Source: Bacteroides sp. (GTDB lineage Bacteria; Bacillota; Clostridia; Oscillospirales; Acutalibacteraceae). From it: a stretch of DNA of 64,000 bases. Positions 30,816 to 39,700 of the stretch are shown here, piece by piece. The first letter of the stretch is position 1. The number at the start of each line of letters is the position of its first letter. The stretch spans positions 124,001 to 188,000 of the forward strand of contig JAMPEQ010000004.1 of assembly GCA_023665085.1 (NCBI GenBank). Direction: 5' to 3'. The notes beneath the pieces were generated by a model. It worked only from the letters and a program-made list of their open reading frames with translations. It made no database searches and was not told where the DNA came from. The position numbers and the translations under genes were made by a program.

Positions 30816-31043
30816 ATAAACAAATCAATTCCTGTAGATATTTCTTTTGAGTTTTGTGCAAATTGTGCCAAATCCTCATTAATGAATCTGCATATTGAAG
30901 GATCATAATAGCGGGATTGGAGATAGTAATATCCTGTTTCGGCATCACAATAATATCCGCGATATCTTATCGGATTTGCTTTTGCAAGCCGCAGCTGCTC
31001 CTCAATTCTTGAATCAGCTTTAATGATATTTTTTACATTCCCC
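30815..31043 (-). pseudogene. Rhs core fragment joined to an immunity remnant
   Basis: Encodes DSRIEEQLRLAKANPIRYRG, the RYYDPSICRFIN core box, then EDLAQFAQNSKEISTGIDLF, and a stop at the junction. 30877-31043 is almost identical to the orphan cores at 32117 and 33860, but the following residues differ (EDLAQFAQ instead of ADIPQIAK), so it comes from another Rhs variant. The upstream core and the toxin tip are missing. Confidence 0.8.
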
Positions 31044-31054
31044 CTTATGTTAAT

Positions 31055-31441
31055 CTATTTCAAATACTCAAATAATATACCATTAGCTTCTTCTTGCACA
31101 CGCTGATTAGAAATAAACAGAATACTGACTTTAGGATTATTCAATCTATCCAAAAAGGTTTGTTCTGATAAATTACTTCTTTCCTGCGTAAATGCGTCTA
31201 TAGGATAGCCATTATTAATCAAATTCTCTTTGGTTTCTTTTTCAATTTTTTTAGTTAATCCATTATTATGAGCCATTTTTAAATTAGAATCAGTTTCAAA
31301 AATGTATACTATTACAAGCGATCCGGTATTAACTTTGAAATTACCATAGTAGTATGTGGCAAAAATACTAGGAATTGAATTTACATTTGATTTTTTTACA
31401 TTAAGAATGCAGTTATTGATTATTCTTTTTAACTTACTCAT
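31055..31441 (-). CDS. Candidate immunity protein for the orphan Rhs tip at 31476
   Basis: 128 aa, soluble, no signal peptide or membrane helix. Begins MSKLKRIINNCILNVKKS; contains a beta-rich middle (GSLVIVYIFETD) and ends ILFEYLK. No family recognised. It begins 34 bp after the stop of the orphan toxin cassette, the standard toxin-then-immunity order. It probably binds the tip domain encoded just upstream. Function inferred only from position. Confidence 0.65.
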   Translation of the reverse strand: MSKLKRIINNCILNVKKSNVNSIPSIFATYYYGNFKVNTGSLVIVYIFETDSNLKMAHNNGLTKKIEKETKENLINNGYPIDAFTQERSNLSEQTFLDRLNNPKVSILFISNQRVQEEANGILFEYLK

Positions 31442-31475
31442 GTTATCGTAACCCCTAATATTATTTAATAAAATG

Positions 31476-32627
31476 CTAAATGATTTTCATTCCGGTCTCT
31501 CTAACAATTTTGTATTCTATTTGAGCAAATATGCTTTCGCTACTAAAAACAGATACTTTAATAAACACGTTAACATATGTTTGTTTTCCGACAGCCGATT
31601 TTACAAATTGTTTTGATGATGCTTCCCAAAATGGTTTCATAAATTTATATCCTTTATTGGAACCTAAAACCTTGGTTGCAGCTTTATTCATTGCAGATAA
31701 TAGTTTTCCTTTTTTAGTCATTTCAAGTGTTTTCAAACCATTTTTTGCCGCAAAATTTGCAGCAGTTCCACCAGCACCATTCATTCCGCCACCTGACCAT
31801 AAAACTATACCACTTGATCCAGCAGCTGCTGCACCTACAGCATAACCAACACAGGCACCAATTACGGCGCCAATTGCAGCACCACCAACAACATATTTCC
31901 AACGTTTATCCTTCGGTACTCTTAAGATTCGTGATAATGCATAACCAGCCGCACCACCAATCACTACACCTGCAACGGCACCAATTATTATGCAGGTTGT
32001 AACAGCTAACATTCCAGAAGGATCACTATTATTTATAGGATTATCATTGCAATATGTAAATAGATTTAATCCTATAGAATTATCTTTTGCTTGTTTTGCT
32101 ATTTGAGGAATATCGGCATTAATGAATCTGCAGATTGAAGGATCATAATAGCGGGATTGGAGATAGTAATATCCTGTTTCGGCATCACAATAATATCCGC
32201 GATATCTTATCGGATTTGCTTTTGCAAGCCGCAGCTGCTCCTCAATTCTTGAATCAGCTTTAATGATATTTTTTACATTTCCCCATTCATCATAGATATA
32301 TGATGCCATTATATTTCCGATTGTATCTGTTATTGCTATAACGTCTCCAATCTGATTTGTCATATACAGATACTGTGAGCCGTTATATGTGAATCCGAGC
32401 GGTATTCCGTTTAGATCATATTGGAAATGCATTGTGTCAGTTCCGTCTGTCTGTGACAGAATAACACCGTCTTTTGTTGTGTAGTATGTTGTTACACCGT
32501 TTACTGTTTTGCTTGTTCTTATCCCGTTTTCATCATATGTATAACTGTATTCGTTCTCTCCGTCTGTTATACTTTCAAGATTTCTGCCGCTTGTCCATGT
32601 GAATGTTTTATCACCATACGTCAGCAC
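31476..32627 (-). CDS. Orphan Rhs cassette: core end plus glycine-zipper toxin tip
   Basis: 383 aa open frame from a GTG inside the YD-repeat core; the core frame continues upstream to about 32812 without a signal peptide. Residues 1-207: YD repeats and the core-closing box (RYRGYYCDAETGYYYLQSRY, FTYCNDNPINNSDPSG). After DPSG: a glycine/alanine-rich segment (AGVVIGGAAGYAL, IGAVIGACVGYAVG), then a tip with LWSGGGMNGAGGTAANFA, GLKTLEMTKKGKLL and a Trp/Glu-containing end. The tip resembles a class of polymorphic-toxin C-termini starting WSGG and containing TLEMT; activity not assigned. Without its own secretion signal it is a silent cassette that could be recombined onto a full-length rhs. Confidence 0.75.
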   Translation of the reverse strand: MLTYGDKTFTWTSGRNLESITDGENEYSYTYDENGIRTSKTVNGVTTYYTTKDGVILSQTDGTDTMHFQYDLNGIPLGFTYNGSQYLYMTNQIGDVIAITDTIGNIMASYIYDEWGNVKNIIKADSRIEEQLRLAKANPIRYRGYYCDAETGYYYLQSRYYDPSICRFINADIPQIAKQAKDNSIGLNLFTYCNDNPINNSDPSGMLAVTTCIIIGAVAGVVIGGAAGYALSRILRVPKDKRWKYVVGGAAIGAVIGACVGYAVGAAAAGSSGIVLWSGGGMNGAGGTAANFAAKNGLKTLEMTKKGKLLSAMNKAATKVLGSNKGYKFMKPFWEASSKQFVKSAVGKQTYVNVFIKVSVFSSESIFAQIEYKIVRETGMKII

Positions 32628-32710
32628 ATTTCCGTTTGCATCATATGTCAGCTCGTCATTGTTTACTGCTGTCAGCCGGTCTTTCCAGCCACTGTTTGCA
32701 TAAGTAAATG
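32005..32710. repeat. Direct repeat R1 (Rhs core end)
   Basis: About 705 bp matching 33751-34455 in the same orientation, about 16 mismatches seen. The first 299 bp, next to the toxin junction, show no mismatch. Confidence 0.9.
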
Positions 32711-32871
32711 TTGTTATTTCAATCGGAGATGATGTAATATTTTCATCTCTCGTATGGTTGTAGATTTTCCTGAAAATAATATTGCTGCGTGCATCATATG
32801 TACAGAACTTTATACACAGGGCTGAGTTTCCCCAGCCCTGTTAGAGCAATATAATTTATATTGTTATGATT

Positions 32872-33162
32872 TTAAAAATATAGTATTAAATCAAAATTAT
32901 ATGAACTTTGCTCATCAATGTTTTTATGCTTTTCTAATATTTCGATGTTACTATTTATAAATTTTGTTTCCTTTAACCATTGAATTACAGCTGTATCGTC
33001 ATAACTTAACCCAGTAGTCATTCCTGTTTTCTCTGTATAACATTTTTGTTTTTTTAGCCATTTTTCAAATTGGTTATACAAACCTTTTTTTAATTCTTTT
33101 TCAGAAATATCTGCCACTTTTATAATTGTATAAAACATATCAAAATTTAATCTGACTATCAT
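32872..33162 (-). CDS. Candidate immunity protein for the orphan Rhs tip at 33180
   Basis: 96 aa, soluble, acidic-basic mixed (ISEKELKKGLYNQFEKWLKK, AVIQWLKETKFINSNIEILE). No family recognised. It follows the stop of the upstream tip cassette by 17 bp, so it is likely its immunity partner. A decayed copy of its 3' half lies at 30700-30815. A hairpin (CAGGGCTG/CAGCCCTG at 32818-32842) lies downstream, without a clear T-run. Confidence 0.65.
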   Translation of the reverse strand: MIVRLNFDMFYTIIKVADISEKELKKGLYNQFEKWLKKQKCYTEKTGMTTGLSYDDTAVIQWLKETKFINSNIEILEKHKNIDEQSSYNFDLILYF

Positions 33163-33179
33163 AATATATCACCATATAA

Positions 33180-34373
33180 TTAAATATAGAAAACATGAGA
33201 ATTGCTACTGTGTTTATAGATATGATAATGCCAATAATAACCCTGTCCTAAACTTCCATGTTTTTCTGGTCCTTTAGGTTTTCTGTTGCCACCAGCTATG
33301 TATGCAGCAGATTTAGCGTAACTTTGATTTCTTGACATAACATTTAACCCTTTACGAATTCTTGATATAGCCGAATTATTAGATAATCGACTTCCTAATA
33401 TCAAAACACCATGAGACATATAGGCAACCCAATAGTCATAACGTCTATCGTTTTTTACAATAGTTTTTACTTTTGCGTCTGCAACAGCAATTGAAATTGC
33501 CGTTGAAACAGCCTTTGCAGTTGTTTTAGCGATACGTTTTGCATAAGAATAAGCCGATCTTATAGAAGTTACAACTAATGTTTTAATTACAGCATATTTC
33601 AATTTATATGTTGAACTTAAACTGTTTAACATATCAGCAACAAAAGAATAATCTATTCTGCTAATTATTGTCGATAATGCCCAAGTTATGCCTATAGCGG
33701 CAACTAAAGCTAATAATATTGCTCCAATAGATGATGCAGTCAAAATTCCTGCTAACATTCCAGAAGGATCACTATTATTTATAGGATTATCATTGCAATA
33801 TGTAAATAGATTTAATCCTATAGAATTATCTTTTGCTTGTTTTGCTATTTGAGGAATATCGGCATTAATGAATCTGCAGATTGAAGGATCATAATAGCGG
33901 GATTGGAGATAGTAATATCCTGTTTCGGCATCACAATAATATCCGCGATATCTTATCGGATTTGCTTTTGCAAGCCGCAGCTGCTCCTCAATTCTTGAAT
34001 CAGCTTTAATGATATTTTTTACATTTCCCCATTCATCATAGATATATGACGCCATTATATTTCCGATTGTATCTGTTATTGCTATAACGTCTCCCATCTG
34101 ATTTGTCATATGCAAATACTGTGAGCCGTTATATGTAAATCCGAGCGGTGTTCCGTTTGGATCATATTGGAAATACATTGTGTCAGTTCCGTCTGTCTGT
34201 GACAGAATAACACCATCTTTTGTTGTGTAGTATGTTGTTACACCGTTTACTGTTTTGCTTGTTCTGATTCCGTTTTCATCATATGTATAGCTGTATTCGT
34301 TCTCTCCGTCTGTTATACTTTCAAGATTTCTGCCGCTTGTCCATGTGAATGTTTTATCACCATACGTCATCAC
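33180..34373 (-). CDS. Orphan Rhs cassette: core end plus histidine-rich tip
   Basis: 397 aa from a GTG within the YD-repeat core; the reading frame continues upstream to a TGA at 34535. The core end is nearly identical to the cassette at 31476. After DPSG the tip has a hydrophobic segment (GAILLALVAAIGITWAL), an Ala/Lys-rich helix region and a C-terminus with GGNRKPKGPEKHGSLGQGYY then WHYHIYKHSSNSHVFY. The clustered histidines suggest a metal-dependent nuclease-type toxin, but no known family is claimed. It has no signal peptide, so it is a stored cassette. Its immunity candidate follows at 33162. Confidence 0.75.
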   Translation of the reverse strand: MMTYGDKTFTWTSGRNLESITDGENEYSYTYDENGIRTSKTVNGVTTYYTTKDGVILSQTDGTDTMYFQYDPNGTPLGFTYNGSQYLHMTNQMGDVIAITDTIGNIMASYIYDEWGNVKNIIKADSRIEEQLRLAKANPIRYRGYYCDAETGYYYLQSRYYDPSICRFINADIPQIAKQAKDNSIGLNLFTYCNDNPINNSDPSGMLAGILTASSIGAILLALVAAIGITWALSTIISRIDYSFVADMLNSLSSTYKLKYAVIKTLVVTSIRSAYSYAKRIAKTTAKAVSTAISIAVADAKVKTIVKNDRRYDYWVAYMSHGVLILGSRLSNNSAISRIRKGLNVMSRNQSYAKSAAYIAGGNRKPKGPEKHGSLGQGYYWHYHIYKHSSNSHVFYI

Positions 34374-34455
34374 ATTTCCGTTTGCATCATATGTCAGCTC
34401 GTCATCGTTTGCTGCTGTCAGCTGGTCTTTCCAGCCGTTCTCTGCATAGGTAAAA
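33751..34455. repeat. Direct repeat R2 (Rhs core end)
   Basis: Partner of 32005-32710. A third short copy (30877-31043) belongs to the same family. Such repeats give homology for swapping tips by recombination. Confidence 0.9.
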
Positions 34456-34750
34456 TTAATCGTTTTTCTTGGTTTTGAAGTTATCTCATTATTTCTTGTA
34501 TATCTATAAATATTCTTTGTTAAAACATTTCCTCATTCATCATAAGTATAAGTTGATGTATATGAACTGTCTAATTTGCTGTCAACACGAACTATCTGAT
34601 TGCTCGAATTATAGGTGTAGAATTGTGAAACTTCATCAAACCCTGATGCTATAATTTTACCTTTATCATCATATTGATTTACAAATCCGGATGTATAGTT
34701 TTCATTGCTGTCTCTGTACGAATAAAGCTTATTCGTTATATTTTTTTATC
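34374..34750 (-). pseudogene. Upstream part of the orphan Rhs core, with nonsense codon
   Basis: The frame upstream of the 33180 cassette still reads as YD repeats (ITNKLYSYRDSNENYTSGFV, SNQIVRVDSKLDSSYTSTYT), interrupted by TGA at 34533-34535 where a tryptophan-type codon is expected in YDEWGNV. No start, no signal peptide. It ends around 34750, before the next small gene. Confidence 0.75.
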
Positions 34751-34809
34751 AACTAATGCATCATTTTTATAAACAGCCTCTAGCTACTCCTACGTCAAAT
34801 AATAGATAT

Positions 34810-35283
34810 TTATACCTTAATTTTTTTTTGAATTATATAACTTCTATCAGAATTCCCATTATCATTATCACATTTAATCTTAAACGTAAAAAATTCAGAT
34901 AAAAGTTTATCGTACAATTCTTCAGCCTCTGCAACAGTATTACAATCAATTGTATACCCAAATATATTTTCACTTTTACTCTGAACAGTTGAAGCGATTT
35001 CTTCTCCAATTTCAAGTGCATCAATACTAAGTGGAAAATATTCTTTAGATTCACCGTCATTACAATAAACCAATATATCGTATTTTGATTTATTATCAAT
35101 CATAAAGTTCACTTCTATTTTATTATCAGTAATTTTATCAATATCAATATCAATATTAATTACAATCTTTGACATTTCATCATTAAAATGTTTATTACTA
35201 ATAACAGCTATAGAAAAATATGAAGCAATTAAGAACGCAACAATCAAGATAAATAATAAAATATACTTTAATTTTTTATTCAT
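34810..35283 (-). CDS. Membrane-anchored small protein, candidate immunity protein
   Basis: 157 aa. One N-terminal membrane helix (KYILLFILIVAFLIASYFSI), then an extracytoplasmic domain (KITDNKIEVNFMIDNKSKYD, GESKEYFPLSIDALEIG). No lipobox cysteine. A strong GAAGGAG precedes the ATG at 35283. It starts 15 bp after the stop of a toxin-tip remnant (35299), hence likely its immunity partner. No family recognised. Confidence 0.6.
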   Translation of the reverse strand: MNKKLKYILLFILIVAFLIASYFSIAVISNKHFNDEMSKIVINIDIDIDKITDNKIEVNFMIDNKSKYDILVYCNDGESKEYFPLSIDALEIGEEIASTVQSKSENIFGYTIDCNTVAEAEELYDKLLSEFFTFKIKCDNDNGNSDRSYIIQKKIKV

Positions 35284-35298
35284 AATTCTACATCTCCT

Positions 35299-35505
35299 TC
35301 AATACAAAGTACATATGTATATAGTAGGATTAGTGTATTGAACAAATGTATATGCCACATCTGCATAAACATTCTCTTCCTTGTTGCAAATTTTACCATT
35401 TGCATTTTTACATGTTTGAACCTTATTGTTTCTAATTTTTCTAATATCATACTTTTTCTTTTTACCGTTTCTACTTCCTGTATGTGCATAATAAAAAATA
35501 TGATA
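35299..35505 (-). pseudogene. 3' remnant of an Rhs tip fused to foreign sequence
   Basis: The minus-strand frame reads TYHIFYYAHTGSRNGKKKKY ... KIRNNKVQTCKNANGKICNK ... and ends before the gene at 35283. Upstream of 35505 the same frame is antisense to the fliB copy B, so the toxin's start is lost. It is placed like the other tips: stop, short gap, immunity candidate. Confidence 0.55.
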
Positions 35506-35690
35506 TGTTCTATCAAAGATAAAAACGGCAGCAGTAGGTGTGCTTATTTCAGAGTTCTTTGGAAATGACAGCTGGACAATCCATCTGTGGAGCAAAGGAA
35601 CAGAGCATTCGCAGTATAATATGGACAGATATAAAAAACTGATGAAATCGCCAAATGCCTTTCAACCGAAAACTTAATAAAACTATTGAA
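35505..35690 (+). pseudogene. Remnant of the FliB-like gene 3' end
   Basis: Matches the last 63 codons of the gene at 29072-30028 (the VGVLISEFFGNDSWTIHLWS region is conserved), with a 1-bp deletion near 35648 and no start. Part of direct-repeat copy B. Confidence 0.85.
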
Positions 35691-35750
35691 AGAATAATAA
35701 ACTCTGCTGATGGTGATTTTATATCTTCCATCTGCGGAGTTATTTTACTA
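35505..35750. repeat. Direct repeat, copy B (fliB-like 3' end plus terminator)
   Basis: Partner of 29838-30083, same orientation. It carries its own version of the terminator (AACTCTGC ... GCGGAGTT). The divergence of about 7% from copy A suggests it came from another strain or is old. Confidence 0.9.
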
Positions 35751-35936
35751 TATTTTCATCAATTTCAACACAATATATTTGATTTTCTGATGAGCCATAA
35801 AAAACTGACAAACAGTATATATTACAACTGTATCAATAAACTAAAAATTTACTCAGGTATTTATCCTACCGGACATTTTAGTTCCTTACAAACAAATCCA
35901 TATTAATTATATGTTTATCTCATTTAATTTGTTTTT

Positions 35937-36710
35937 CTAACATGCTTGTTTTATATTCTCATAAACACTATAAATGTCTTCAACAAAATCATTTTGCTCT
36001 GTTGCATTTATATTACACAAATTAAAAACACAATATGATTCATCTGAAGATATCATTATAACTTTACTATCATTATTCTTATAAACTCTATATGATGTAT
36101 TATTGAAATTACCATAATCTGTAATTTCATAATCAAGTAACATAGTATTTTCTGCTGTAAATTGCCAAAGAACCAATCTGCTTTTCGACTTACAATACTT
36201 AACATCATATAAAACAGTTTCATCATTAAAATCGCAAAAACTTTGTATTTCAAGATATTCAGTGCTGAAAATTTTATTTTTTTCAACTGATAAATATAAA
36301 GAATTATCTGCCATTTTATTCATATCATTATAATATGGTAACATATCTTTATATATTGTATCACTAATAACATTTTCTCCAAACTGTATATTTGATGAAT
36401 AATTTGAAATGGGGAGTACAACAGAAATAATACTAAATGTAATGAATATTATCGTAAGAACAGAAAGCAAACATTTATTGACTTTATATTTTTTTACTCT
36501 TAATACAATCAAGTATAATAAAAGTGATACACCAAATAAAACAAGGCAAAGTGATATATATCTTAAAACATAAATCAAACATAACCCATTAATATTGTCA
36601 ATAAGGGTTAATTCCGCTGAACTGTAGCTTTTAAAAAAAGATATGAAAAACAATATAATTCCAAAAAACATACTAACTACAGATACTATTAAAGAGACTC
36701 TTCTTGTCAT
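35937..36710 (-). CDS. Membrane protein, candidate immunity protein of the full-length Rhs
   Basis: 257 aa. Three membrane helices in the first 110 residues (VVSMFFGIILFFISFF, LCLVLFGVSLLLYLIV, VLTIIFITFSIISVVL), then an extracytoplasmic domain (about 115-257). No family recognised. It overlaps the rhs stop by 4 nt (ATGA), so it is translated together with the toxin, the usual toxin-immunity arrangement. The membrane anchoring suggests the toxin acts at the membrane or outside it. Inference from context. Confidence 0.65.
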   Translation of the reverse strand: MTRRVSLIVSVVSMFFGIILFFISFFKSYSSAELTLIDNINGLCLIYVLRYISLCLVLFGVSLLLYLIVLRVKKYKVNKCLLSVLTIIFITFSIISVVLPISNYSSNIQFGENVISDTIYKDMLPYYNDMNKMADNSLYLSVEKNKIFSTEYLEIQSFCDFNDETVLYDVKYCKSKSRLVLWQFTAENTMLLDYEITDYGNFNNTSYRVYKNNDSKVIMISSDESYCVFNLCNINATEQNDFVEDIYSVYENIKQAC

Positions 36711-39700
36711 AATTTTTTATAACCTCTTCCCGTTACTTTTATTACATACCAACCATTCAATTGTTTATTTTTAGATACATTAATTAAATAATATCCTTGC
36801 TTATTTTTTGGATCAAGTCCCTTTTTTCCCCAGACTAAATTGTAATAGTCCGTCAAAGATTTATTTTTTATTGCATATTTAGTTAATGATATTGCAACTA
36901 CTGCAAATGACACTAACGCTGCTCCCAGACTTACACCATCACTCTCCGACATGGTTAATAAAGATTCACCAAAAACATTAAAATATGTGTTAATAGTTGG
37001 TGCACTGTAGGATTTCAGTAAATCTACCGACTTCTTCCATTGATTCTTTTTACCGTACGAAATTCGTACAAATTCAGTAGTAAAAATGTTTTTAAATTTT
37101 ACTTCTCTAACTTTCATACCAGTTTTATCAGTATATGTTTTTCCTCTTTTGATAATTCGTTTACGTACTAACAATTTATCTTCAATAAAATATGATAATA
37201 ATTCTGCTTCATTCAATACACATCCACTTGGATCCACATTATTCACAGGATCATTACAGCAGTATGCAAAGAGGTTTGTGCCTGCATAATCGTCTTTCTG
37301 CACCTTTGCATATTCAGGCAGGTCGGAATTAAGAAATCTGCAGAATGGAGCAAAATAGTATCTTGACTGAAGATAATATGAACCGATTTCCATGTCAAAA
37401 TAATAGCCTCTGTACATCATAGGGTTATTATAAATTACATAGTATTCTTCTTCGGAAAATCCGCTTATTGTTTCATAATAAATATTTCCCCATGCTGTAT
37501 AGTTATAGCCTGTTATATATGTACTGTTATCTTCATTTACTATTCCTACTACATCTCCCAGTGCACTCTTGATGTAATAATACATATTTCCGTCGCACTC
37601 TGCACCGATTACCTCATTTTCACTGCTGTAGAAAAAGTTCATTTCATGCACTTTTTCGCCGTTTTCATCTACTGTGTACTGCGAGGTTACTCTTCCGTCT
37701 ATCGTTGTGAAATAGGTTGTATTTCCGTTTACTGTTTTACTTGTTCTGATTCCATCTTCATCATAAGTGTATGAAGTCAATACTTCCCCTGTGTCTCTGG
37801 CGGTTACTTTTTCAAGCTGTCTTCCGTTTGTCCAGCTGAAATCACAGTCTGCAAGCTCTACAGGATTTCCTGCTTCATCATACAATACAGGCATATCAAA
37901 TGCTGTATTTATTTTATCAATCCACGCTGTATTTTCATACTCTAGATCAATTTTACCTGTCTCATTGGCTTTTTCGGTTATCTCGCCTCTTGTAAAATCA
38001 TATGTTTTGACTGACTTTACGTTTCCTCGCTTATCATACTCATACACCATTGTAGAATTGCTGTTATCTTCTCTAACCAGCTGTCCCTTAGCGTCATACG
38101 TATAATATGCTTCATAGTTTTCAATCCAATTACACTCTTTGCTGTTATAATGATATTCTGTTACACGTCCGTTATCATCATATTTATATGATGACAGCGC
38201 ATAATTGTCATCACGTAATTTTGTTTTTATTTCCTCAACATATCCTTTTTCATTATATGAATATGATGTGCTTAAGATTGTCTTTCCGTTATTGTCAACT
38301 ATATCTGTCGAAGCAAGACTATCACTTTCAATATTGCTGTTATAGCTGAACAGCACCTCATTGTCTTTTTTGAAAACATCTGAATTTTCGGTCTGCTCTG
38401 ATATGATAACCATATTGCCGTAGCTTTCGACAAGCTTTGCATTGGTTTTGGTTTCATTTTCTGCCTCTTTGGATTCTATATTTTCGTATGAATAGTATGG
38501 TTCTAGAATTTCTTCGCCGTTTTCATCAAATGAAAGATTGTAGATTTCTACAACTTCGTTATTATATACTGTTTTCTGACTGATATTATAGTCATACTTT
38601 GCTAAAAGCTTTGAATCCTCTTCCCTTTCAGCGTCCGCATATATATACTCAAACTGCTTTTCTTCCGGTGATGAGTCACTATACTGATGGCTTTGCGTAA
38701 GCACCTGCCCAAAGTTGTTGTAGGTATAGCTTACTGTCTGACCGTTGCCGTATTCAATACTTTCAAGGTAATCATTATCAGTGTTGTAATTATACTGAGC
38801 ATATAGATTTCCGCCGGCATAGCTTCCGTCAGCATTTGTTTTTCCGCCTATATACACATTCAGCAAATCACCGTTTTGTTTATACTCATATTTATACAAA
38901 TCAAAGGCTTCTGTTTTTACTGTGCTTGATTTATCATAATATTTATAGTATGTTGCCACGTCAATACAGTTTATTTCTTTTTCAAGGTTTCCGTTTTCGG
39001 CATAATAATATCTTGCTCCGACGTTGGCATCGGAATAGTTATTTTCAGTCGGCAAGCTGTCTTTTGATGCATCGTAATCTTCTGCACCTATCTCCTGAAT
39101 CACTCTGCCGTATTCGTCGTATACCGTTCTGGTATATTCGCCGTTTTCTTCGCAAAGAAGTGTTCTGCCTGCTTTATCATAGATATATGATGCGGTATCT
39201 TTATCACATACTGTTGTCAGAAGATTTCCCATATCATCATATGTATATGAAGTTACAGCAGTTTTTTCTTCATCATTTTCTATATATGTATATATTTCCT
39301 TTGATACATTACCACTGATGTCATATTCATACCGATATACTGCTCCATCGCTGTTTTCTTCCCCGATTACTCTGCCTTTATCGTCATAAGTATACTCTGT
39401 TTTTTCAAAGCATTCAAGTGATGCATCATAGTTTGACGGAGCTTCACCTTCATAATCATCCTTCAGAGAAGCATTTACTAATACATTTTTGTTATTATCG
39501 TAAGTATAATATGTATAGCTGCTGCCATTCTGCTCTCTTATTACATTGCCCTTTGAATCATATGTATAATATGCATCATTGTCCGCATTGCCTGTTATAT
39601 ATGATATTATATTACCATTGGAGTCATAGCTGCAGCTTGTTGTTTCGTCACCTGTCTTTTCTGTTTTTACTCTGTAATATTCATCATATTCATATGATGT

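Noticed and set aside
30084-35504. Insertion sequence or transposon carrying the Rhs array
   Set aside because: No transposase, no terminal inverted repeats and no short target duplication; the only flanks are the long direct repeats from fliB.
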